From NCBI GenBank assembly GCA_013387265.2, contig JABFTP020000042.1, positions 25,659,477-25,723,476 on the forward strand: 64,000 nucleotides of DNA, read 5' to 3'. A program made the position numbers and the translations under genes. Within the stretch, counting starts at the first letter, position 1; each line of letters begins with the position of its first letter. Positions 1-12,300 of this stretch are shown one piece after another. The notes under the pieces were generated by a model that was given only the letters and a program-made list of their open reading frames with translations, made no database searches and was not told the DNA's origin. This DNA comes from Cryptolaemus montrouzieri (lineage: Eukaryota; Arthropoda; Insecta; Coleoptera; Coccinellidae).

Positions 1-59
1 TGAGTTTTAAACAATGAATATACTTACCACCCAATTCAATCACCCACAACCATTTTTCA

Positions 60-1345
<1,286 letters not shown>

Positions 1346-1400
1346 TGTTTCCTAAACACTAGTTCAAATACAGATAGCTCTGAGGGGATTGCCTCTTTAG

Positions 1401-2768
1401 TATACAGGGTGTACGTGAATTGCGTGTACAACGTTATACCACAGAATCTTCAGCTCGAAATAAGTCGATTTAGGCCAACTTACCTATATGAAAAGTTTCT
1501 TCGTTTGGCCGCTAGAGGTCGCCAAATCCAAAAATTTTTTTTTCTTATTTCTCAAATAATTCTAGAACGACACTACCGATAGATACCATATTTGGTATGG
1601 GTAATCGGGTGCGTTATTCACGGTTTTTAGTGATCCACTCAATGACCTTGATGTTTAAGAAGTGTCCCTAAAAACTCGAACGTGTTTTAAATCAACCATA
1701 ATTTTTCAACCGTCTGCGTTTGAGCAAGACTTTCAGACATTGAGTAGTTAAACTAATCATCAAACTTTTTGTCTCTTGAGAAATTTCGATATGATGAGCG
1801 GTTCAATCACAAAAAACAGTTTTTCAATTGCATGATTTCTTTTCTACAACCACCTTGCAAGTCAAAAATATCACATATTGACCATGTTGGCTTTGGATTT
1901 GTTTCTGTAGTCTGGCAGATTGTCATTTTATTATGATAGACAACCTCTTGTTGACGAAATGATGTTTTCTAGATTGCTAAATCGGATCAGGCAAATAGGA
2001 AATTCAAAGTTCAGTAATATAGTGAACTCCAACCATTCTTCAGATTTCCAAATGCTTGGTGGTTCAGCACTATGCGATCTGGAAATCTTTCAGCATATAC
2101 TCTCGCGCTTTCACGTCCATTGCCTTGACAAAATCCGTACACTATAACCATATCAACCATTTCAGAGTTACTGTACATCTCCGTGCCTAATATTAATGAA
2201 CAAATCACCAAAATACCTATTCAAGAACCTAAGAAACACCGTTGTGTCAACAATTGATTGTCAAGCCTAATAAAATGACAATCTGCCAGACCACAGAAAT
2301 AAATCCAAAGCCAACATGGTCAAATGTGATATTTTTGACTTGGAAGGTGGTTAAAGAAATGAAATCATGAAACTAAAAAACTGTTTTTTGTGATCGAACC
2401 ACTCATCTTATCAAAACTTCTCAAGAGACAAAAAAGTATGATAATTAGCCTATCTACTCAATATCTTAAACAATTTTGCTCAAATGCAGACAGTTGAAAA
2501 ATTATGGTTGATTAAAAACACGTTTGAGTTTTCAGGGACACTTGTAAAACGTAATAACGCACCCGATTACGCATACCAAATATGGTTTCTATCGATAGAG
2601 TCGTTCTTGAATTATTTGAAAAATAAGTAAAATCTTTGGATTCAGCGACTTCTAAAACGGCCAAACGAAAAAACTGTTCATATAGGTAAATTGACCTAAA
2701 TCGAATTATTTCGAACTGAAGAATCGCAGGTATAACGTTGTACAAGCAATTCACGGACACCCTGTATA
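1401..2768. mobile_element. Foldback element 1 with arms of about 0.5 kb
   Basis: The left end TATACAGGGTGTACGTGAAT is mirrored by a right end reading ATTCACGGACACCCTGTATA. The arms pair, with mismatches and small indels, from 1401 to about 1945 and from about 2262 to 2768. For example, the CATGTTGGCTTTGGATTTG block at 1883 reappears inverted near 2300-2325. The ends fit insertion at TA (TA|TACAGGGTG ... CACCCTGTA|TA), as in the IS630/Tc1/mariner superfamily. The sequence beyond the ends does not pair, so these look like true termini. The roughly 320-bp spacer carries a DUF4817-like domain, annotated separately. The element is probably non-autonomous. Arm identity was judged by eye. Confidence 0.85.
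2011..2211 (-). pseudogene. DUF4817-like helix-turn-helix domain in the spacer of foldback 1
   Basis: A 66-codon open frame reading EMVDMVIVYGFCQGNGRES and then ARVYAERFPDR. This matches the pattern of the DUF4817 helix-turn-helix domain (MxxVYGxxxGNGRxAxRxYxERFPxR), which in insects sits at the N-terminus of IS630-like transposases. The usual downstream DDE catalytic domain is absent: the frame ends shortly after the first helices at GNLKNGWSS. It is either a captured transposase N-terminus or the residue of an internally deleted autonomous element. No promoter or intact start context is evident. The domain is recognised by pattern only. Confidence 0.65.
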
Positions 2769-3847
2769 TAAGTATATGTTAGTAAGATATATTTGTACCC
2801 CATCGTCATGAAAGGCTTTAAAAGATTGAGAGGAAAAAGTCCAGGAAACTTCTATACTGACCAGTCGAATTCCTGTTGTTTTCAACAAACAGCACCGAAA
2901 ATGCTCTCTTTTTCAACAGCAAAGGTCTGAGGATGGTTTTTTCATTGGGATGAAAACCTGGTACTGGTAAATGAATACAGCTATCATTTCTGTAATAAGC
3001 GAATGAAAACAAGTGAATATTTGTCCTGTAAATGTGATGCCGCCCTCAAACAACAGGATTGTTTGAGGAAATCATTGAAACTGTTATCGTCGCTGTCGAT
3101 ATCCATACCACTTTTTCGAATTCCGTTAGTTATGAGTCAACAAATGTGGATATAAGTTAAGGATTTGTAACACTCTAACTACTGAAGCGAGCGCTTTTAA
3201 TATTTTGCCGCTTTGAGCAGTAGAGAGTTTTAAGTATTCTTACTTTTCAATTCTTGGGTTATAGCATTTTTTTAGTCAGTAACGTGGCACTGTTGTCACT
3301 TGATCTTCGTATTTTCGTGTATAACGGTTTTGTTCTTTGCTACCGGTCTCAACTCATGACACAATATTGCGATTGCAATATAATCAAAAGAAATTATTCA
3401 ATTAAAAGTTTCACAAGATGACACATAAAAATTTCACGTATCAAATCCACAAAATTTACGTAAGTAATGCAGGCATCGCTATTATTAATCATAAGTATTT
3501 TCCACATCTAGAATACTGCAAAGTCATTTCAATTTCTTGAACCACCACTTGACACGATTTCGAAACCCTAAATTATCTTCTACCAACTGTCGCGAACGGG
3601 GCAAAAAAATCTGAACGAATAAACTATATAATTGTCCATTTAAATCTGGGGTTTCTTCAATGTACCATGTGCTGCCTTCTTCACTCAATCACATGTTCTG
3701 TTGATATATCAGTTGCTTAAAAAAGGAACACCTGTTTCGGGAGGTCGCTGATATCTTGAAGATAGCCACTCAGGACCGGTTCTTCTGAAATTTCGGAAGT
3801 TATAGTCTTTGTGATTCACAAGTTTAAAGCGATGTTACCCCCTTAGC
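2769..3847. other. Non-coding AT-rich stretch with a possible FLYWCH-like remnant
   Basis: No open gene. Around 2960-3060 on the + strand one frame reads EYSYHFCNKRMKTSEYL and then SCKCDAALKQQ. The aromatic/Cys spacing is loosely like a FLYWCH zinc finger, a module common in Mutator-type transposases and some insect proteins. Both flanks are broken by stops. The rest, 3100-3847, shows nothing I recognise. Confidence 0.3.
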
Positions 3848-5590
3848 CACATTTACTTTTTATTTAGGACAAATTCACCTTATATTTCAACATTTCATGC
3901 ATAAATGTTGAGCAGCTTGTGATGGACAATTTTGAATCATATCATCAACATTGTTTTACTTCCTACGAATACTGAACTTATGGACAACCATTAGTAAATT
4001 TATTTATCCTTATTGTATACGTAAATGAATTGTGTTTTTTATACCGGGTGATCCACAAGTGGCGCGGTGCTCTGTAGCTCGTACACTCTTGAAGATTTCA
4101 TTTTGGTTCGAACGGTAATGTATTAAGAAAATAAAAATCCTTCAGCAATTTATTTTGAAGTAAACAGGGTGTCCCAATTTTCTATAAAGAAATCTTGGGA
4201 GGTTTTTCAGGTTGGAAGACTACTTTTTTGTTGAAGATTAAAGAGACCTAAACTCTGCTATGTCTTTAAGTAGCAACTTGTTTTGCTGAGTAATTTCGTC
4301 ACAATATTTTTTTTCCGTAAAGATTCATGGAAATAGGCATAATCCTATGCTCCTTCGGCCAGAGAGGATGAATACTGTTTTCCTTTCATTTTCTCATTGC
4401 CCAAGGATAGATTTATTGATGAATTGAAATCGATTATCCTCATTTTATACAGGAGTGACTCAAAAAAATCATTGAATATTGTACTTTAAAAATATCATAT
4501 CTTGATTTTTCAAATGGAACATCCTTCATTTTATTATTCATGTCAATACATAAAATATTGTGCCATATTCTTTAGAAGTAACCTTATCTTTATCTTCGAC
4601 CATTTTCAAAATAAAGAAAAATAACCTAAAATAATAATATCAGAGGTTGCGAAAAACCTACATATCATTAAACTTGATTAGAGAAATGGAGATATTTTAA
4701 GGTAGTCGTGTATGAAATATGTAATGGATGGGTTTTCGATGAGATGATCTACAAGGTGCGAATAATGATGCATGTTGATGAGTTTGATAGGGTTTTTAGA
4801 ATTTTCATCAAAAACTTTTACAAATAATCGAATATTTCGAAAATGATCGAAGATAAAGCTGAGGTTACTTCTGCAAAAATATAGCACAATATTTTATGCA
4901 TTGACATGAATAATAAAATAAAGGGTGTTCCATTTGAAAAAATCAAGATATGATATTTGTAAAATTACAATATTAAAAAAATTTTTTGAGCCACTCCTGT
5001 ATAAAATGAGGATAATCTATTTCAATTTATCAGTAAAGCTACAATAAGAAAACGAAAGGAAAAAAGTATTCATCCTCTCTGGCCGAAGGAGCATGCGATG
5101 ATATGAGAGCCAATTTCATGAATTTTTACGGAAAAAAAAATAATTGTGACGAAACTACTCACCAAAAAAACTTATTGCTTAAAGACCTTATAGCAGAGTT
5201 TAGGCCGCTCCTGAATCTTGATCAAAAAAGTGGTCTTCAATCTGAAAAAACTACCCAAGATTTTTTTATAGAAAATTGGGACACCCTGTTTACTGCAAAA
5301 TAAATTGCTGAAGTAGATTCTTAATTTCTAAATACAATAGCGTTCGAACAAAAATGAAATCTTCAAGAGTGTACTAGCTACAGAGCACAGCGCCACTGGT
5401 GCATCACCCAGTATATAATATGTATAGTAAACAAATTAACTGAATGTTGTTCATAAATTTAGTATTCGTAGAAAGTAAAAGAATGTTGATGATATGATTC
5501 AAATATTGTTCATTACAAACTGCACAACATTTATCCATGAAATGTTGATGTATGAGGTAAAGTTGTTGCGAATAAAAATTAAATGTGGCA
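3848..5590. repeat. Large imperfect palindrome (foldback 2), arms about 0.75 kb
   Basis: The left arm, about 3848-4615, pairs with the right arm, about 4845-5590. Matching blocks include ATCATATCATCAACATT (left) against AATGTTGATGATATGAT (right), CTCCTTCGGCCAGAGAGGAT against ATCCTCTCTGGCCGAAGGAG, and CAGGGTGTCCCAATTTTCTA against its complement near 5270. Inside it, at about 4042 and 5413, are transposon-like ends TACCGGGTGATCCAC and GTGCATCACCCAGTA with TA flanks. Pairing nevertheless continues about 190 bp further out on both sides. A roughly 230-bp loop separates the arms. It holds no recognisable gene; ORFs inside are accidental. Confidence 0.85.
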
Positions 5591-5644
5591 TTAATTATAA
5601 ATTTTCAAAATGAATAGGCAATTACAAGTTTTTTCTGATCAGAT

Positions 5645-5925
5645 AATTTATCAAACTGCCGGCTGGGTGGCGTAGAGGATATGATTCTCGTCTCCTGCGC
5701 AGAGTTACCTGGGTTCAATCCCCAATTCTGGTAACCGCTTGAGTATCCATATTTCGGAGGAGATGTAAAGCCGTCGGTCCTGTCTAACAGAGTTGTGTTG
5801 GACATCAAAGATCCCTTTCCTCGACACGAGAGAGGTTCGGCAAAATGTGATAGAATTCCCCGGCGTGTCATTGGCCTAAAAGCTGAAATAGAGCACGTTA
5901 AAGGAATAACAAACAATTTATCAAA
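5645..5925 (+). mobile_element. tRNA-derived SINE, copy 1, with target duplication
   Basis: The SINE body is 5656-5914. It starts with a tRNA-like head beginning GCCGGCTGGGTGGCG, with an A-box-like TGGCGTAGAGG and a B box GGGTTCAATCC. The body contains TTTCGGAGGAGATGTAAAGC and ends GCACGTTAAAGGAATAACAA. An 11-bp target duplication AATTTATCAAA flanks it at 5645-5655 and 5915-5925, as expected for LINE-mediated retrotransposition. Compared with copy 2, about 22 bp is missing just after the B box and a shorter piece in the 3' half. The GGAGGAGATGTAAAGC...GGTCC...GCACGTTAAAG body resembles conserved central domains shared by several invertebrate SINE families, which is an inference. Transcription would be by RNA polymerase III. 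Confidence 0.9.
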
Positions 5926-6878
5926 TATACTTTTATGAGGCTGTTGCCTATCAGAAAAACGATACAAATACGCAGCTTTGGCAGCTTCAGCATCACAATT
6001 ATTTTGAATATCTAAGTCATTCAAAATTTTCGTACAACCATATTATGTTCATAAATAGTTGTAATTTGATGGAAACAAATTGAATCTGAGTCATTCATTG
6101 CTAGTTTCAATTTTGGATTACTACATTAAATTAGGGAAAAATTATATAATTTTCTGTTTTTCATGAAAATACGTTCCGGATGATCTGAGTGAACATATTT
6201 AACAAAATCAAAGTTGCCTATGGTTCATATCTGAAAAAAATTCGAAAACATAGCCTAACCAACCTGTACATCAATATGTCACTCAATTCTTAAAAGATAT
6301 TTTGGCCAATTGTTCTATGTCTGCTTGGTTGGGCCTGCGCATGAGTTTGGTTCATAATTGGACTCGGTAAAGAGAGCTGCCATTGTGTCGCAGTAAAATT
6401 TTGAAATTTTTATATATTTCTCACATATTAGAAGATTTAAAACGAAATTTCTTCCTTGAAATATTTGAATGTTTTGAGTATTACGTTATTTCTATATTTA
6501 ATAAAATAACATTCACTGAATTAGCAGTTAACAGCGAGCAAGCCAAAGTTTGAGCAGGACAAGGTCTGCCGGGTACATTTGACTGATATATGAAATTGAT
6601 ATATTTAGGGCTTAGTACACCAAAAGAAAACAGGAAACCTTATACAAACATTAAATTCGACTAATATTAGTGTCTTATAGTACAGATATATCAAAAAATC
6701 GAAACGTACTTCGTGGTAACATCAGGAAAAAATAAATTCCCAGCCATGAATGTATTCACATTTACCGGAAAAACAAGTAATCAGATTTTCAAAACTCTAT
6801 TCTTCTGAATCTGTGGAAACTTTTGACTTTTAAGTCAACGCCAACGTAAATACAACAGCTGTGTCACATTCTTCCTAA
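5926..6878. other. Intronic stretch without recognisable genes
   Basis: AT-rich, with scattered stops in all frames and no domain or repeat I can name. Confidence 0.6.
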
Positions 6879-6880
6879 TA

Positions 6881-8231
6881 CACACACCACAAAAATTGTC
6901 GCATCACCTGGTATTCTGACTTCCACAATCGATTAAACAGCTCGATCGAAAATTTTCGAATCTTTGAATTCATTGTAATGGCTGCTGAACGTCCTGGACG
7001 CTATTTGAGTGATCATAAAGTGGTAAGAATTGTAACACTAGACGAGGGGCGGAGCCAACGCTACGTGGTTAACTTGTTGAATGTTAACCAAAGCACTATT
7101 TCAAGAGCAATCAGTCGGTACCACGAAACAGGGAAATATGGAAGAAGCGCCGGACATGGAAGAAATCGGATAACATCATCAACAACAGTTGATGATCGTT
7201 GGCTTCGTTTAACTGCACTAAGAGTTCGTCACTGTACGGCTAGAATGCTACAAAATGAACTTGCACTTTCCAGAAATGTGCATATTTCATTTCAACTGCT
7301 AGGAACAGGCTCAGGCCAAGGGTGGCTTCTACCGGCCCGCGTCTCACCAGAGAGCATCGAGTTGCAATACTTCAGTTTCCGAGGAAACATGCAAATTGGG
7401 GTATTCCAGAATGGTCCAATGTTCTCTTTTCCGACGAGTCCAGGCTCTGTCTACTATCAAATGATAAAGGCATGCCTGTATACAGACGACCTGGGGAACG
7501 GTATCAGCAATACAATATCCGGCAAACCGAAAACTTCGGTGGCGGCTCAGTAATGTTGTGGGGAGGGATTTCACTCCATGGTCGAACTGAGTTAGTCCTA
7601 GTGAATAATGGAAGAATGACAGATACATCGCAGATATCCTTGAACCCCATGTTTTACCCTTTGGCCCATTGATTGGCGAAAACTTCATTTATATGCATGA
7701 TAATGCTCGGCCTCATGCAGCTAGAGTAATTACAGAATTTCTGCAAAATGCGACATTGATATTTTAAGATAGCCAACCAGAAGTCCCGACTTGAGTCCCA
7801 TAGAACACGTTTGGGACAACATGGGGTGGCAAATTCAGCAATGTAGGATGCCTCCAACAACTAGAAAATCTGCTTCCTGAAATTTGGAACTCAGTGACTC
7901 AAGAAAACATCCAAAATTTGTTTGAGGTGCTTCCGAGACGTATACTGGCAGTAATTAGGGCCCGGGGAGGAAACACTCGATTCTGAAAATGATTAGTAAC
8001 CATTCGATGCTAGTTGATTGGTCTCTTCGCGAATGTTTGAAGATGGTAAAATTTTTTAATTTTTCATCAACTCGAAAATTGTTGATATTTTCCATCATAA
8101 ACTCATCTCTTTTGAATGATATCTTCTTATTTTACTCTTCTGAAAGTTACAAAGCTCTTGAATGACCAACCTAAAAGTTTATATAGTATTGTCGTAAAAG
8201 TAGGGTGATGCGCCAATTTTTGCGGGGAGTG
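6881..8231 (+). mobile_element. Tc1-like transposon, full length, inactive
   Basis: Terminal inverted repeats pair CACACACCACAAAAATTGTC at the left with the complement of the right end, which reads TTTTTGCGGGGAGTG before the flank. The shared core is AAAAATTGNCGCATCACC. TA dinucleotides flank both ends (6879-6880 and 8232-8233), the Tc1/mariner target duplication. The length of 1351 bp is typical of the group. The transposase inside is broken and is annotated separately. Both termini are preserved, so the element could in principle be mobilised in trans by a related active transposase. Confidence 0.88.
6978..7986 (+). pseudogene. Tc1-like transposase, frameshifted
   Basis: The ATG at 6978 opens the paired DNA-binding domain (QRYVVNLLNVNQSTISRAI, then RYHETGKYGR, RSAGHGR) and runs clean for about 110 codons. 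The reading then moves to another frame, where WSNVLFSDESRLCL gives the first catalytic Asp, followed by the Tc1 signatures VYRRPGERYQQ and FGGGSVMLWGGI. After a further shift MHDNARPHAARVI supplies the second Asp. A stop and another shift follow before RSPDLSPIEHVWDN, which supplies the Glu of a DD34E-type triad. The C-terminus ends VIRARGGNTRF. At least three frameshifts and a stop make it dead. The family assignment is firm. Confidence 0.88.
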
Positions 8232-8420
8232 TATTTTGACTCTCGCAAATTAATCAAAAGATATAGGCCATATCGTGTTTACCTAAAATCACCGAATTTT
8301 GTGGAAAGAAATATTGTTCATCCAAATTGATTATGTTCACAGATAAAAATGTGATCGCATAAAAAATAAATTTAGGAAAGATAACGTTTCCTTCCAGTCG
8401 ATCTCTGATGTTGTGTTCAT

Positions 8421-9371
8421 GAAGAAATATAATAACTTGAAAGTTGAAAGTATTGAAAAGTTCTATCCATTTGTTTATATGCATTACTTTTCGAAATATA
8501 TCGGAAAAATTGACAAAAATGTAATTTTTTCCCAAATAAAATTAAATTGAAAATTCCTAATTCCCTTTTTATTATGAATATGTTAAACCAAAAAGTATCT
8601 TTTCGTGGAATGAAAATATTGGAAAAATTTTGTGATATATTAATTTCTCTAAAGAAAATGTTTTAAAAACTCACTTGTATCATCTCCACGGACAGTCATG
8701 GAAACAAATTTGGACAAATTTAATTTTGTGCTCGTATAAAGGTAACTTACATTTCCGAAATTGTTCCACACATATTTGCAGCAGTTTCCACTTTTGACAA
8801 GAAATATAATAATTTAACCGTTGAAAATATTGAGAAGTTCTATCCATTTGTTTAGGTGCATTACTTTTCGAAATAGATCGGAAATTTTTCCCAATTAAAA
8901 TTAAATTGAAAGTTCCCAATTCCCTGTTTATTATGAATATGGTAAACCAAAAAGTATCTTTTCGTGGAATGAAAATATTGGGAAAATTTTGTGATATTAA
9001 TTTCTCTAAAGAAAATGTTTTCAAAACTCACTTGTATCATCTCCACGGACAGTCATGGAAACAAATTTGAACAATTTTCTTCTTTAAGAATGGCACCATC
9101 ACGCCGATACACAATTGAGACATTTTTGGTAATCTTAGTGTCCGAAATGACACTGAAAAAACACCTTCGTTTTGGATACACTTGCTTTCAATATTTTCCT
9201 TTCTTGATAGCTGATGTTGCGGAAATCATTTGTTGCACCAAAAGTAGTAATATAATAATTTAACATTCAATTTGCTATTACTTGTCAAAATAATTTTGTG
9301 CTCGTATAAAGGTAACTTACATTTCCGAAATTGTTCCACACATATTTGCAGCAGTTTCCACTTTTGACAAT
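8421..9371. repeat. Locally duplicated segment (offset about 377 bp) with splice-like sites
   Basis: A block of about 275-295 bp at 8425-8722 recurs at 8801-9075; both contain CCAAAAAGTATCTTTTCGTG and CACTTGTATCATCTCCACGG. An 80-bp block at 8723-8803 recurs at 9291-9371 (CTCGTATAAAGGTAACTTAC, then TTTCCGAAATTGTTCCACAC). On the - strand each block has a donor-like site: GTGAGT at 8670-8675 and 9026-9031, GTAAGT at 8745-8750 and 9315-9320. This could be two degenerate copies of a small - strand gene or a tandemly duplicated transposon fragment. A 114-codon - strand frame (8680-9024) runs across the duplication junction and matches no family I know. Confidence 0.75.
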
Positions 9372-10780
9372 AATTGTATTGAATATTCGAAAAATGTAGA
9401 CAAATATCAAATTAGTTTCAGAAAAACTTGTTCAATGACGTTATACGCACTCACCACGTTTTTGTGTTACTGTGTTTGAATCCCGATATTTGCTTTTACA
9501 TCACAGTTGTATCTGATAGAAATTTCATACAGGGGACTACCCTCATTCGATTTCGTTATTTGATGATTACAATTAATTAACTGGAAATAATAATTGAAAC
9601 TGTCCAAGCTAAGGTGATTACTTTTATTGCACACTTTTGGCCAACGTATTTACGTTCAAGTCCATCGAGTTTCTCGGCAATTAAAAAATTTCCAAGAACT
9701 AGCGTGTTTAGAACACTCTCCGAAGGATATAACAACTTTGAAGTAATAAAGTATCATTTTAATCGAAATTTCCTGAACTGTGATAATTCTGTGAACCTTA
9801 AAAAATTAGAAAAGGTGTTTATATCACACGTGCCTTTTTAATTATACCACAGGCTGGGCACAATAAAAACTAATTACATAATTCGACATGGTGTAGACGC
9901 GAGTCTGTCCGAGCTGGTTCAATTCATTTTCTAATCGTGTTCTATTTTCTATTTGACCTTTTATTGAAGGCAGATGTGCTTAGCAGTTCGATTACTAGGG
10001 TTGAATTACACCACTGACCATATGCATATGAGGCAAAAAATAATACCTTCGCCCCCTTCTCGTTATTGTTACTACTTCTATAAATTGATGCATTCGACAA
10101 CTGGAGGTACCAGATGTAAAATAGGAATTATAGGTCTTACTTTTTTAAATCAGTATAAAAATTATTTTTAAGTGTATTATATTATTTCAATGGAAAATTT
10201 CAGACTAACTTCAAGTGGCGTAAAAAAATAATGTCTATTCATCTATAATCACAATATACTATAAGAGAGCTACGCTGTATATTTTGAGATGCAAGAAAAC
10301 TGCAGGATTGTATGCTCGCAACATTGCATCATTCAAAACTTTTTCATTATATTCCTGATAAAGCTATTAAAACTATGAATATCAATCAAATTATTGTTTA
10401 ATTGCTTTACAATTCAGGAGCGATCGAAAGAGGCTTAGCGTGTATTAAATAATTATCCATTCTACATACTCTGCTTTGTCTCGATTGTTTTTTGGCTCTT
10501 CCATTTAAATAAGTGAATCGATAAATAAGTACTAAAACAATTGAGGAAAATATGCTACGCTTAGATTTCACAAAATATAATTAATAGAAATAGGTTTGAC
10601 ATATATTTCGGGTTTCATTCTATTTTCAAAAAGTTGAAGTATTACAATGTCATTTATAGCTGTGAAACAGATGAGAGAGGAGGGACAAACGGAAATCACA
10701 ATGGTTGTTAGTTAATGGTAGATTATTTTTGTGTCCTGATGAAATTTCTACTAATTCTAATAAATACAATCTCTTGCTTT
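9372..10780. other. Intronic stretch without recognisable genes
   Basis: AT-rich. The short ORFs here (for example 9614-9841 and 9974-10171 on the + strand) show no domain, no coding bias and no splice context. Confidence 0.55.
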
Positions 10781-10784
10781 TCTT

Positions 10785-11600
10785 ATTTTTTTGTAAAATT
10801 TGATTTTTGTGAAATCATTTTCGTTCTGAAGGGTCAGTTGCTAATTTATCATGAATTTTTCATTTTTTATGGTGGTCTACTCTAATATTAACGGAAAGAC
10901 CAGTTTGACCTATATGAAAAACAGGACAATCATATTCATGACATACGACGGCCCTGGCTGACGGTGATGGTGAAGGGTGGATTGGAAAACCAGCTCTTTC
11001 AGGGAAGGATATTTAACATTCTGCGGAAGGTTGAATACTGTTCCTTGAATAAAAAGGTGTCTTCACATATAGCGATAATTTCGCTAGTTGTAATTTTGGA
11101 GATTCTACTGTGTGTATGCCTGATTGACTACCAGATATGAATAAAGAGCGTCAGTCTTTCGACAGATCGCTTCCTTGCTGACACAGTGTGTAGCGTTGCG
11201 GTAAATAGTCAATCTAGTGTGACTTCCTGAGCTTGTCTGTTTATCTACCAAATACTTTTATGGTTTCCCGGTGGCGATGGAGAGTGGCCTTTGTCTCAGT
11301 TCGTTGGAGTGCGCAATAACATTTACATGTTTTATTACGCTCCAATGAGTTGAGATGAGTTGTCTGACCTGATGTTGTGAATGGATATGCAATCCCATCG
11401 AGGTTGAATGAGAACGAAACTACAGTCTATTGATCGTATTCATGACATCCGACCGAGCTGTACCTCTGCTGTTTGGCCCTAGTTGACGGTGATGAAGAAG
11501 GGTTGATCGAGGAACCAGCTCCTTCAGGGAAGGATATTTAACATTCTACGGAAGATTGAGTATTGTTCCTTGAATGAAAATTCTTCAATGTTTCTACACA
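10785..11600 (-). mobile_element. Penelope-like relic (GIY-YIG part, internally duplicated)
   Basis: On the - strand around 10870-10955 the frame reads YECHEYDCPVFHIGQTGLSV and then NIRVDHHKK, a GIY-YIG endonuclease core with the CxxxxC pair just upstream. Further 5' on the - strand, a segment reading FIQGTILNLP, then KYPSLKELVPRSTLLHHRQ, occurs twice, at about 10966-11062 and 11478-11578. Both + strand copies carry the TTCAGGGAAGGATATTTAAC block. The approximately 515-bp spacing suggests a tandem duplication, or two insertions in the same orientation. Stops and shifts are frequent. Confidence 0.6.
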
Positions 11601-12300
11601 TACTTATATAAAAATCAATTCTTCACAAAAACCCAAAATTTCAATTCCAGTTACAAAAGTAAGAGATTGGATTTATTACGGCAGGCTTGATATCCGTTAT
11701 CATCCCCACTCTTCTCATTTCTTTCATAGGAGTAAATAACATTACAATAAATCTCCAGTAAGTGTTTGAAAATTGAATAAAACCCAAAACATATTTTTAT
11801 TCATTACATTCAGTGAAACTTAAGCCTAGTGTTTTTCCTTCAATTGTTTAATTATTTAGTGAACTAACTGATTAGCAAGAGTACTATATCTATTGTCAAA
11901 TAAATAATTTCTATACAATACTTATGATTAGAACAGATTAATACATGGCCATTAATACAATGGCAAATATGTGAAGATATCATGCAAATTCTCCTCGCAT
12001 CGTATAAAACAAAGTCCATTTTTTTTGAAGTCGCATATTATTACTCCACATAATGGGCAGCATATATACTTATATTGGCAAAATAGAAAGAATATCTTTC
12101 TCATTGTATTCATAATAATTTCGAGCGGATCCTTATACTTCCAAAAGAGTACCAGCAAGTTCTCATACTCGTAGAGGAGTAAATGAGTATGCATAATAGC
12201 GACATTTTTCTTCCAGCGAAAAGTTAATCATTCGAAAAAGCTTAGTATGGTCAGTATCTGACTCAACTCCGAAGTGAAAAGTTGTTCGATTCTTAGCAGA
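11601..12300. other. Intronic stretch without recognisable genes
   Basis: AT-rich, with no coding similarity noticed. Two overlapping antisense ORFs around 11952-12194 look accidental. Confidence 0.5.

Noticed and set aside
5605..6024. 139-codon - strand ORF
   Set aside because: It is the antisense of SINE copy 1, and the similar - strand ORFs at 28154-28488 are the antisense of SINE copy 2. The repeat explains them.
7344..7688. 114-codon - strand ORF
   Set aside because: Shadow of the Tc1-like transposase on the opposite strand.
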